Positions 23,953 to 32,200 of a DNA stretch of 64,000 bases are shown here, piece after piece; the first letter of the stretch is position 1, and every line of letters starts with the position of its first letter. Both the position numbers and the translations under genes were made by a program. The stretch spans positions 1 to 64,000 of the forward strand of contig NZ_BNBM01000016.1 in NCBI RefSeq assembly GCF_014655715.1. Reading direction: 5' to 3'. Source of the stretch: Streptomyces lanatus (GTDB lineage: Bacteria > Actinomycetota > Actinomycetes > Streptomycetales > Streptomycetaceae). The notes beneath the pieces were generated by a model. That model ran no database searches. It worked only from the letters and a program-made list of their open reading frames with translations, and had not been told where the DNA came from.

Positions 23953-24048
23953 ATGACCACGACGAGCTGCCGCACCACTGCGACCGAGGCGACCATGACG
24001 CCCGGTGCTCGTTGTATGTGTCCCATGCGCCGAATGCGCGCCTTCTAG
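23953..24048 (+). CDS. Putative Cys/Met-rich leader peptide of the metNIQ operon (31 codons)
   Basis: ATG 23953 begins a short frame ending TAG at 24048. It has three Cys and five Met in total, and the last eleven residues read CMCPMRRMRAF, a dense run of sulfur amino acids unlike chance coding in this genome. The next gene, 157 bp on, is the ATPase of a methionine-type ABC importer. TTTACT (23941-23946) lies six bases before the ATG and there is no ribosome site, so it may be leaderless. Leader peptides rich in the amino acid that controls the operon act by ribosome stalling, and Cys-rich ones are known in other actinobacteria; the same role here is inferred. A start at ATG 23995 would give 17 residues. 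Confidence 0.5.
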   Translation: MTTTSCRTTATEATMTPGARCMCPMRRMRAF

Positions 24049-24205
24049 AGGGCCCCCGCACCACTCCTGAGCCTCGCGCCCCGAAGCGAGCCGCCGTGGC
24101 ACGTCCGTACGCCTGATGCCGTACGAGACCGAGTTGCCCGCGCATGACTTCCCTCCCGTACCAGGGCACACCCACGCCCGCGTACTCGACAGTGACGGAA
24201 TCCCA

Positions 24206-25243
24206 GTGATCACCACATCGGGCCTGACCAAGGTCTACCGCTCACGCGGCCGCGAGGTCATCGCCCTCGACGGCGTCGACCTGCACGTCCGCGAAGGCGA
24301 GGTGTACGGCGTCATCGGCCAGTCCGGCGCCGGCAAGTCCTCGCTCATCCGCTGCGTCAACCTGCTGGAGCGCCCCACCGCCGGCACGGTCACCGTCGCC
24401 GGACAGGACCTCACCGCCCTCGCCGGGCGCGGTCCCCGGGCCGGCAAGGAGCTGCGGCAGGCGCGCAGCCGTATCGGCATGGTCTTCCAGCACTTCAACC
24501 TGCTGTCCTCCCGGACCGTCCAGGACAACGTCGAGCTGCCGCTGGAGATCCTCGGCAAGTCCGGCCAGGAGCGCTCCCGCAAGGCGCTCGAACTGCTCGA
24601 CCTCGTCGGCCTCGCCGACAAGGCCAAGGCGTACCCCGCCCAGCTCTCCGGCGGCCAGAAGCAGCGCGTCGGCATCGCCCGCGCCCTCGCCGGCGACCCC
24701 AAGGTGCTGCTCTCCGACGAGGCCACCAGCGCCCTCGACCCGGAGACCACGCGCTCCATCCTCCAGCTGCTGCGCGACCTGAACCGGCAGTTGGGCCTGA
24801 CCGTCCTGCTCATCACCCACGAGATGGACGTCGTGAAGTCGATCTGCGACTCGGCCGCGCTCATGGAGAACGGCCGCATCGTCGAGTCCGGCACGGTCAG
24901 CGAGCTGCTCGCGACCCCCGGCTCCGAACTGGCCTCCGCGCTCTTCCCGGTGAGCGGCGAGACCTCCGCCGACGACCGCACCGTCGTCGACGTCACCTTC
25001 CACGGCGAGGCCGCCACCCAGCCGGTCATCTCCCAGCTCTCGCGCACCTACAACATCGACATCTCGATCCTCGGCGCCGCCATCGACACCGTCGGCGGCC
25101 TTCAGGTCGGCCGGATGCGCATCGAACTGCCCGGCCGCTACGAGGACAACGTCGTGCCGATCGGCTTCCTGCGCGAACAGGGCCTCCAGATCGACGTACT
25201 GGGCCAGGAGCCCGTTCTGCTCAAGGAAGGTGCCCAGCTGTGA
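24206..25243 (+). CDS. metN: Methionine ABC transporter, ATP-binding subunit
   Basis: 345 residues. Walker A GQSGAGKS at 38-45, Q-loop in MVFQHFNLLSSRTV, signature LSGGQKQRV, Walker B VLLSDEATSALDPETT, H-loop LLITHEMDVV. The C-terminal hundred residues, with VVDVTFHGEAATQPVISQLSRTYNIDISILGAAIDTVGGLQVG, form the NIL domain that binds methionine and inhibits transport in MetN. I start it at GTG 24206, which gives the standard N-terminus ITTSGLTKVYR; an in-frame ATG at 24116 would add 30 residues of poor match. The permease gene overlaps the stop (GTGA). Confidence 0.92.
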   Translation: MITTSGLTKVYRSRGREVIALDGVDLHVREGEVYGVIGQSGAGKSSLIRCVNLLERPTAGTVTVAGQDLTALAGRGPRAGKELRQARSRIGMVFQHFNLLSSRTVQDNVELPLEILGKSGQERSRKALELLDLVGLADKAKAYPAQLSGGQKQRVGIARALAGDPKVLLSDEATSALDPETTRSILQLLRDLNRQLGLTVLLITHEMDVVKSICDSAALMENGRIVESGTVSELLATPGSELASALFPVSGETSADDRTVVDVTFHGEAATQPVISQLSRTYNIDISILGAAIDTVGGLQVGRMRIELPGRYEDNVVPIGFLREQGLQIDVLGQEPVLLKEGAQL

Positions 25244-25965
25244 CCTGGTCCGAAATGCAGCCCCTGCTGGAGCAGGCGTGTTGGGACACCCTCTACATGG
25301 TCGGCTGGTCCACCCTCATCGCCGTCGTCGGCGGCCTGCCGCTCGGCATCCTGCTCGTCCTCACCGACCGGGGCGGGCTGCTCCAGAACGTGCTGGCCAA
25401 CAAGGTCATCGGGCAGATCGTGAACGTCGCCCGGTCGATGCCGTTCATCATCCTGATGGTCGCGCTGATGAGCTTCACCCGCTGGGTCACCGGGACGACC
25501 ATCGGCCGCGAGGCCGCCATCGTGCCGCTCGCCATCGGCGCCATCCCGTTCTTCGCGCGCCTGGTCGAGACGGCTGTCCGCGAAGTGGACGGCGGGCTCG
25601 TTGAGGCCGTGCAGTCGATGGGCGGCAATACCTGGACCGTCGTGCGCAAGGTCCTCGTACCGGAGTCCCTGCCGTCCGTCATCGCCAGCACCACGACGAC
25701 GATCGTCGCCCTCATCGGCTACTCCGCAATGGCGGGCACGGTCGGCGCGGGCGGCCTCGGTGACATCGCCATCCGCTATGGCTTCCAGCGCTTCGAGACC
25801 GAGCTGATGTGGATCACCGTCGCGATCCTCGCCGTCGTCATCTCCCTCATCCAGTCCGCCGGCGACTACGCGGCCCGCTCCCTGCACCGCCGCGGCGGCC
25901 AGTCGGGCCCCGCGCCGAAACTGCGGCTGCTGAAGGCCTCCACGGCGACCAGCAAGACCGTCTGA
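25240..25965 (+). CDS. metI: Methionine ABC transporter, permease subunit
   Basis: 241 residues with five predicted helices. The EAA-type loop that contacts the ATPase reads EVDGGLVEAVQSMGGNTWTVVRKVLVPESLPSVIA, as in MetI proteins (usual length 215-230). Other family marks are NVARSMPFIILMVALM and GYSAMAGTVGAGGLGDIAIRYGFQRFETE. The GTG overlaps the metN stop; the binding-protein gene follows after 65 bp, in the same transcript. Confidence 0.92.
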   Translation: MTWSEMQPLLEQACWDTLYMVGWSTLIAVVGGLPLGILLVLTDRGGLLQNVLANKVIGQIVNVARSMPFIILMVALMSFTRWVTGTTIGREAAIVPLAIGAIPFFARLVETAVREVDGGLVEAVQSMGGNTWTVVRKVLVPESLPSVIASTTTTIVALIGYSAMAGTVGAGGLGDIAIRYGFQRFETELMWITVAILAVVISLIQSAGDYAARSLHRRGGQSGPAPKLRLLKASTATSKTV

Positions 25966-26030
25966 GCACCCCCAGATCTCCCCGTAACACCACCACGGGG
26001 TCGCACCACCCATCAGGAAAGGCACTTTTC

Positions 26031-26864
26031 GTGCGTAACACCGCCAAGATCACCACTGCCGTCCTCGCCGCCGGAGCCCTCACCCTCGGGCTCTCCGCCT
26101 GCGGCTCGGACAAGGACTCCGGCTCCGACGCGAGCGCCCCGCTGAAGGTCGCCGCCACGCCCACCCCGCAGGGCGAGATCCTCACCTACATCAAGGACAA
26201 CCTCGCGAAGAAGGCCGGCCTCGAACTCGAGGTCAAGGAGTTCACCGACTACGTGACGCCCAACACGGCCGTCCAGCAGGGTGAGGTCGACGCCAACTAC
26301 TTCCAGCACCAGCCGTACCTGGACGACTTCAACAAGAAGAACGGCACCGACATCGTCGCCGTGCCGAACGCCACGGTGCACCTGGAGCCGCTCGGCGTGT
26401 ACTCCCAGGGCGTCAAGAAGCTGACGGACCTGAAGAAGGGCGCCACCGTCGCCCTGCCGAACGACACCACCAACGAGGCCCGCGCGCTGAAGCTGCTCGA
26501 AGCCAACGGTGTGATCGAGCTCAAGGCGGGCGTCGGCTACGAGGCGACCCCGAAGGACATCGCCTCCAACCCGAAGGACCTCAACTTCAAGGAGCTGGAG
26601 GCGGCCCAGCTGCCGCGATCCCTCGGCGACGTCGACGCCGCCGTCATCAACGGCAACTACGCGCTGGAGGCCGACCTCAGCCCGGCCAAGGACGCCCTGG
26701 TCGCCGAGTCGCCCAAGGACAACCCGTACGGCAACTTCCTCGCCGTGAAGAAGGGCAACGAGGACGACCCGCGCGTCGAGAAGCTTGCCAAGCTGCTGAC
26801 CTCGCCCGAGGTGAAGAAGTTCATCGTGGACAAGTACGACGGGGCCGTCGTCGCCGCTTTCTGA
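26031..26864 (+). CDS. metQ: Methionine-binding lipoprotein
   Basis: 277 residues. The signal TAVLAAGALTLGLSAC ends in a lipobox with the modified Cys; the mature protein is an NlpA/MetQ binding protein (AATPTPQGEILTYIKDNLAKK, VEVKEFTDYVTPN-like, EVDANYFQHQPYLDDFN, NDTTNEARALKLLEANG, VDAAVINGNYALEA). It delivers methionine to MetNI on the outer face. GTG 26031 follows AGGAAAGG by nine bases. Together with the leader peptide upstream, the whole unit looks like a sulfur-amino-acid-regulated uptake operon. A 15-bp hairpin ends it. Confidence 0.93.
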   Translation: MRNTAKITTAVLAAGALTLGLSACGSDKDSGSDASAPLKVAATPTPQGEILTYIKDNLAKKAGLELEVKEFTDYVTPNTAVQQGEVDANYFQHQPYLDDFNKKNGTDIVAVPNATVHLEPLGVYSQGVKKLTDLKKGATVALPNDTTNEARALKLLEANGVIELKAGVGYEATPKDIASNPKDLNFKELEAAQLPRSLGDVDAAVINGNYALEADLSPAKDALVAESPKDNPYGNFLAVKKGNEDDPRVEKLAKLLTSPEVKKFIVDKYDGAVVAAF

Positions 26865-26885
26865 CGTATACGGCGTATCGCCACG

Positions 26886-26922
26886 CACGGGGTCCACACC
26901 TTCACCCGGTGTGGACCCCGTG
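26886..26922 (+). terminator. Terminator of the metNIQ operon
   Basis: Arms 26886-26900 (cacggggtccacacc) and 26908-26922 pair perfectly over 15 bp around a seven-base loop. Confidence 0.85.
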
Positions 26923-27001
26923 GTGCAGTTCAGTGCTTTCATGCTGCATGCTGGGCAGTTCAGCAGGCCCTGACGGATTTTCAAAGGTTACGGAGCGGCG
27001 C

Positions 27002-27634
27002 ATGACTAGCACCTTCCCCAACATCTCCATCAGCACGGAGCGGTTGGTGCTGCGTCCCTTCGAGGACCTGGACATCGAGGCCTTCGCGGAGATGATGAAC
27101 GACGAACTCGTCACCGCCTGGACCACCGTGCCGCAGCCCTACACCGAGGCCCACGCCCGCGACTGGATCACCCGGCTCGCGCCCGCCGAACGCACCGAGG
27201 GCCGCGGCATCGTCTTCGCCGTCGACGAGTTCCTCACCCAGCGCCTCGTCGGCATCGTGCACCTGCAGAACACCAACTGGCAGGTCCGCTCCAGCGAGAT
27301 CTCCTACGTCGTCGCCCCCTGGGCCCGCGGCGAGGGGTACGCCTCCGAGGCGGCCCTGGCCACCGCGACGTGGCTGTTCCACGACCAGAAGTTCGAACGG
27401 CTGGAACTGCGCACCGCCGCCGACAACACCGCCTCCCAGCAGGTGGCGCAGAAGATCGGCTGTGTCAGCGAGGGCGTGCTCAGAGGCGCCTGCATAGCCC
27501 GGACCCGGACCGACAGCGGCGAGTGGACCGACGTCCGCACCGACCTCATCGTCTGGAGCCTGCTGCCCGAGGACCTGGAGGGCGTCGGCGACCAGTCGGC
27601 CGACGGTTTCACCTCGTTCGGCGACTGGAACTGA
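27002..27634 (+). CDS. RimJ/RimL-type GNAT acetyltransferase
   Basis: 210 residues. It opens ISTERLVLRPFEDLDIEAFAEMMNDE, the usual start of the RimL-type group, with the acetyl-CoA site in VVAPWARGEGYASEAALATATWLF and then FERLELRTAADNTASQQVAQKIGCVSEGVLRGACI. Such enzymes acetylate ribosomal-protein N-termini or small amines; the substrate cannot be read. ATG 27002 follows CGGAGCGG. It stands between metQ and cobL, on its own promoter. Confidence 0.85.
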   Translation: MTSTFPNISISTERLVLRPFEDLDIEAFAEMMNDELVTAWTTVPQPYTEAHARDWITRLAPAERTEGRGIVFAVDEFLTQRLVGIVHLQNTNWQVRSSEISYVVAPWARGEGYASEAALATATWLFHDQKFERLELRTAADNTASQQVAQKIGCVSEGVLRGACIARTRTDSGEWTDVRTDLIVWSLLPEDLEGVGDQSADGFTSFGDWN

Positions 27635-27710
27635 CACCGGGTACCCTCACGGAGCCCGCCTCACGGACAGCCCACGCAAGCGACCTGCACAACCCGGGAG
27701 ACTGACGACG

Positions 27711-28922
27711 ATGGCCGACCGCGTCACGGTGATCGGCTGGGACGGCTCGCCGCTGACCGCCGCGGCACGCTCCGCTCTCGGTGCCGCCACGCTCGTGGCC
27801 GGCGCCGCCCACCACCTGTCGCTGGCCGAGGTGCCGCCCACCGCCGAGCGCATCCGCCTGGGCAGCGTCGCCCTCGCCGCCCGCCGCATCGCCGGCCATC
27901 GCGGTACGGCGGTCGTGCTGGCCGACGGCGACCCCGGTTTCTTCGGCGTCGTACGCACCCTGCGCGCACCCGACTTCGGCCTGGAGGTCGAGGTCGTCCC
28001 CGCCGTCTCCTCGGTCGCCGCCGCCTTCGCCCGCGCCGGCATGCCCTGGGACGACGCACAGGTGGTCGTCGCCCACCGCCGCACCCTGCGACGCGCGGTG
28101 AACGTGTGCCGCGCCCACACCAAGGTCGCCGTCCTCACCTCGCCAGGAGCAGGACCCGCGGAACTCGGCCTGCTGATGGAGGGCGTCCACCGCACCTTCG
28201 TCATCTGCGAAGAACTGGGCACGGAGCGGGAACAGGTCACGATCCTCACCTCCGACAAGGCCGCCGACCACAGCTGGCGCGACCCGAACGTCGTCATCGT
28301 CATCGGCGGCCCGGCCGGCGCCACGGAGTCCGGGGGCTGGCTCGCCGGCCGCGACCCCAGTGCCGGCCCGCGCGGCTGGACGCTGCCCGCCGAGGCCTAC
28401 GGCGGCCTCATGGGCGAGAGCGAACTGGAACCCCTGCGCGCCGCCCAACTCGCCCGGCTCGGCCCGCGCGTCGGCGACCTCGTCTGGGACATCGGCTGCG
28501 CCAGCGGAGCCTTCGCCACCGAGGCCGCCCGGGCCGGCGCCGCCGTCATCGCCGTCGACCGCGACCCACAGGCCTGCGCCCGCACCGAGGCCAACGCACG
28601 CGCCTTCGGCATCCAGCTCCAGATCGTCCACGGAGCCGCCCCGCACATCCTGGAGAACCTCCCCGAACCGGACGTCGTCCGCGTCGGCGGCGGGGGAGCG
28701 GCCGTCGTCTCCGCCGTCGCCGACCGCCGCCCGCAGCGCATCGTCACCCACGCCGCGACCCGCGACGCCGCCGAACTCATCGGCCGCGACCTCACCTCGC
28801 ACGGATACGACGTCGAATGCGCCCTCCTTCAGTCCGTCGAACTCGACACGCGCGCCTGGACGGAGCGCGAGCGGAGCGTCGCGTTCCTGCTCAGCGCGGT
28901 ACTGCCCGATCGCACGGCGTGA
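27711..28922 (+). CDS. cobL: Precorrin-6Y C5,15-methyltransferase (decarboxylating), CbiE-CbiT fusion
   Basis: 403 residues in two domains. Residues 1-205 are a CbiE-type tetrapyrrole methylase (VTVIGWDGSPLTAAARSAL, VVLADGDPGFFGVVRTL, VVPAVSSVAAAFARAGMPWDDA). Residues about 235-403 are CbiT, with the SAM site VWDIGCASGAFATEAARAGA and DRDPQACARTEANARAFG. The enzyme adds two methyl groups at C-5 and C-15 of precorrin-6Y and removes the C-12 acetate carboxyl. ATG 27711 follows GGAGACTGACGACG. It starts a run of corrinoid genes, although the rest of the corrin-ring pathway is not in the window. Confidence 0.9.
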   Translation: MADRVTVIGWDGSPLTAAARSALGAATLVAGAAHHLSLAEVPPTAERIRLGSVALAARRIAGHRGTAVVLADGDPGFFGVVRTLRAPDFGLEVEVVPAVSSVAAAFARAGMPWDDAQVVVAHRRTLRRAVNVCRAHTKVAVLTSPGAGPAELGLLMEGVHRTFVICEELGTEREQVTILTSDKAADHSWRDPNVVIVIGGPAGATESGGWLAGRDPSAGPRGWTLPAEAYGGLMGESELEPLRAAQLARLGPRVGDLVWDIGCASGAFATEAARAGAAVIAVDRDPQACARTEANARAFGIQLQIVHGAAPHILENLPEPDVVRVGGGGAAVVSAVADRRPQRIVTHAATRDAAELIGRDLTSHGYDVECALLQSVELDTRAWTERERSVAFLLSAVLPDRTA

Positions 28923-29290
28923 CCGTCGACCCGTCCCGGTGATCCGCTTGTCGTACCGCTCGCGGTAGGCTGGCCGACTGTTGTACCGCACTCGGTCACC
29001 CGGCTTTTCGTCGGTCAATGTCCGGAAAAACACGTCCTGTTTGGGGTGCGTGTGGTACGGCGAAACCGGAGGACGCGCAACGTGGCGCAGTCCACAGCGG
29101 CCTGTCGCGGATCAAGCTGTCGCGACGGACGAATGGCCACGACAATGCCACTCAGTGGCTTTGTCGCCTTTTTGGGGCGGGTCGTTCGTGCCGCTGGGCA
29201 GGCACGCTCGTTCTTCACTGCGGGGGCGGTCGGTGCGCCGCTCCCGGTGAGCTGGTCGTATAAGCACTAACCGATGGGCGAGGGGTACGC
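28923..29290 (+). promoter_or_regulatory. Control region between cobL and the BluB-CobT gene
   Basis: 368 bp. It holds a palindrome taccgctcgcggta (28954-28967), a related imperfect one (taccgcactcggt, from 28984) exactly 30 bp on, and at 29140-29166 a stem-loop (cgacaa t gccact c agtggc t ttgtcg, one T-T mismatch) followed by CCTTTTTGG, which looks like an intrinsic terminator or attenuator. A short frame at 29134-29270 crosses this hairpin and is not convincing. No cobalamin-riboswitch core (B12 box) was found. The next gene has GCGAGGGG before its ATG. Confidence 0.45.
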
Positions 29291-32200
29291 ATGACCGACA
29301 CCGGCCAGGTCCCGGGCGAGGGACTGCCGGAGAGCGCAGGCACGGCGGAGCAGCCGGGCGTCCCCGCGGCGCACGGTGCATACCCCTACCTCTCCGAGAC
29401 CACTGCCGAGGACGAAGACCTGCTGATGCCCGGCACCCAGGGTGCCTGGGGCAACGAGGTCGCCCCGCCCATGCCGGAGCCGGTCGTCGAGACCGTGCAC
29501 GAGCCGGGCCCGCACGAGATCTCCGGCCGCGACAGCGGCTCGGTCGACCTCAACGGCGTCCGCCTCCCCGGCCCCTCGGTGCCCACGGCTCCAACGACGC
29601 CGATCCCGCCGATCACCCCCCGGCGCCCCCTGCACCTCGGGCCGCCGATCCCGGACGCCTCCGCCAGCCCGGTGCGCTCCCTCGCCGACCGCGGCGCCGT
29701 GGGCACACCGGCCCGCCAGCCCGGCCCCGAGTACCTCGACGCGACGGCCCCTCAGCCGACGACGCCTTGGCCCGCCGCCGCTACCGCTACCGCTGCCCAG
29801 CCCGCCGTCCAGACCCAGGTCCCGGCCCCCGTGCCGGTCGGCTCCGAGGCGACGGCCGGCGAAACGGTTGGCCCGCAGGAGCAGTCTGCGGTCGGCGTGG
29901 TGGCGGAGGTCCCGGTAGGGGTTGAGGCCGGTGCGCTGTCCGCTCCGCAGGAGCAGGAGGTCGGCGTGTACGGCGGGCCGGAGCTGTCGGGTGCCGGTGG
30001 GATGGTGCCTGGTCAGGGTGGAGTTCCTGGTTCTGACGGGAGTGAGGCCGCGGTCGGTGACGGTGCGGCTGCCGGGCCCGCCGTGGTTGCCGGCGGGACT
30101 CCGGAGGCCGACCTGGGCGCTCAGGACGCCGAGGCCGGACAGGCTGTGGTGCGTGAAGTGACGCCCGCCGTCGAGGTCCCGGTGGCGGAGAGCGGCGTTG
30201 AGGGCGGTGCTCCTGTCGAGGTGCCTGGGGTGGAGGGTGACCCCGCTCCGCAGACGCCCGATGTCGAGAGCGCCCCGATGCCTGAGGCCGCCGTCTCCGA
30301 GGCCGCGCAGGCTGTCGACGGCGGCCCCGCGCCTGAGGGCGAGCCGCTTCCCGAGGCTCCTGCATCCGAGGCCGCGCCGCTTCCCGAGGCCCCTGTTTCC
30401 GATGTTTCCGAGGCCGCGCAGGTCGTGGGCGTCCCGGCTGATGAGAGCGCCGAGGTTCTCGAAGCCACCGCGCCCGAGGCCGTCGCGCAGGCCCCCGAGC
30501 CCCTCGCCCCGCAGGCGATCCCGGCTCCCGAGGTTCCCCAGGCCCCCGAGGCCGTCGCCCAGCCCCTCCCGGAAGCCGCCCCGTTGACGGCCCCGGAGAC
30601 CACACCCATCCCGCCCGCACCCGACGCCGTCCAGCCCCCGGAGCCGACCGCCGCCGAGCCCGACGCCCCGCAGCCCGCCGACGGCACCCCCATGGCCGTA
30701 GCCGCCGAAGAGCCCGCGCAGCCCACGGACGCCGATCCGGTCGCCCAGCAGCAGAGCGAGCCCGCTGCCCCGGTCGAGCAGCCCGCTCAGGACGGCGCCC
30801 CGGCGGATCCCGACCTCGCAGCACAGGCCGTGCTCGCAAGCGTGCCCGCCGCCGAAGCGGAATCCACCGCGGCGATCCCCGAGGCCCAGACCCCGGACCC
30901 CGCGCCCGAACCGATCGTCGCGCCGCAGCCGCAGCCGCAGCCGCAGCCGCAGCCGCAGCCGCAGCCGCAGCCGGAGCCGCTCGCCGAAGTCCCCGCCCCC
31001 GCTCCCGCGCCCGAGCCGACCCCGGCCCCCGAGCCCGCCATTCAGCACCCGGCTCCCGAGACGGCCCCACCGGCAGACGCCCCCGAGCCGCAACCGGTCC
31101 TCGCCGACGCCCCCGAGCCGCACCCGGCCCCCGCCGACACCCCCGAACCCTTCGTCGCCGAGCCCGCCGGCCCCCAGCTCCGCTCCCCGGCACAGCCCGC
31201 GCCGGTCGCCGAGAACCCGGCCCCGGCTGCCGCCGAGCCCGCCCCCGAGCCCGCGGTCGTCCTGCAGACCGGCATCACCGAGGAGGCGACGCCCGAGCCG
31301 CCGCCCATGGGCCAGTTCGTACAGGTAGAGGGCTCGGTGCCCACCACTCCGCACCTCGCCCCCACCCCGCCGCAGCCGCTCGTGCTGCCCGCGGAGGAAG
31401 GACCGGGCGAAGGACCGGGGCCCATCGCCACGGTCCCCGCCCCGCGCGAGGGCGAGCCCGAACTCGTCCAGCACGCGGACGACCTGGACACCCGGGCCGC
31501 CGATCAGGAAGACCAAGAAGACCCGGCAGACCAGGTGGCAGAAGGGAGCGCGGCCGTGGTCGAGGAGACGCGACAGCCCACCGGCCCGGCGGCACCCGCC
31601 TACGACGACGCCGAGCGCGAGGCCGTCCTCAAGGTCATGCGTGAGCGCCGCGACATCCGCAACGGCTTCCGCAGCGACCCCATCCCGCACGAAGTCCTGC
31701 TCCGTGTCCTGGAGGCCGCCCACACCGCGCCGTCCGTCGGCCACTCCCAGCCCTGGGACTTCGTCGTCATCCGCTCGGCCGACACCCGCCGCACGATGCA
31801 CGAACTGGCCATGCGCCAGCGCGACGCCTACGCCAAGTCCCTCCCCAAGGGCCGGGCGAAGCAGTTCAAGGAACTGAAGATCGAGGCCATCCTCGACACC
31901 CCGGTGAACATCGTCGTCACCGCCGACCCGACCCGCGGCGGCCGCCACACCCTCGGCCGGCACACCCAGCCGCAGATGGCGCCCTACTCCGCCGCGCTCG
32001 CCGTCGAGAACCTCTGGCTCGCCGCCCGCGCCGAGGGCCTCGGCGTCGGCTGGGTCAGCTTCTTCGACGAGCGCGAGATGGTCCGGGCCCTCGGCCTGCC
32101 CGAGCACCTGGAGGTCATCGCCTACCTGTGCGTCGGGTACGTCGACGAGTTCCCGGACGAGCCCGAGCTGATGCAGGCGGGCTGGTCCAAGCGCCGCCCG

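Noticed and set aside
24049..24205. SAM riboswitch (SAM-IV or SAM-I) in front of metN
   Set aside because: None of the conserved core segments were seen; the Cys/Met-rich short frame is a better candidate control element.
29134..29270. A 45-codon frame (MATTMPLSGFVAFLG start) before the BluB-CobT gene
   Set aside because: It crosses the probable terminator hairpin, has a poor ribosome site and no support beyond an open frame; left out as a gene.
28923..29290. Cobalamin riboswitch upstream of the BluB-CobT gene
   Set aside because: GCCACTCAGTGGC looks superficially like part of one, but the B12 box and the other conserved core segments are missing and the piece is explained by a simple hairpin.
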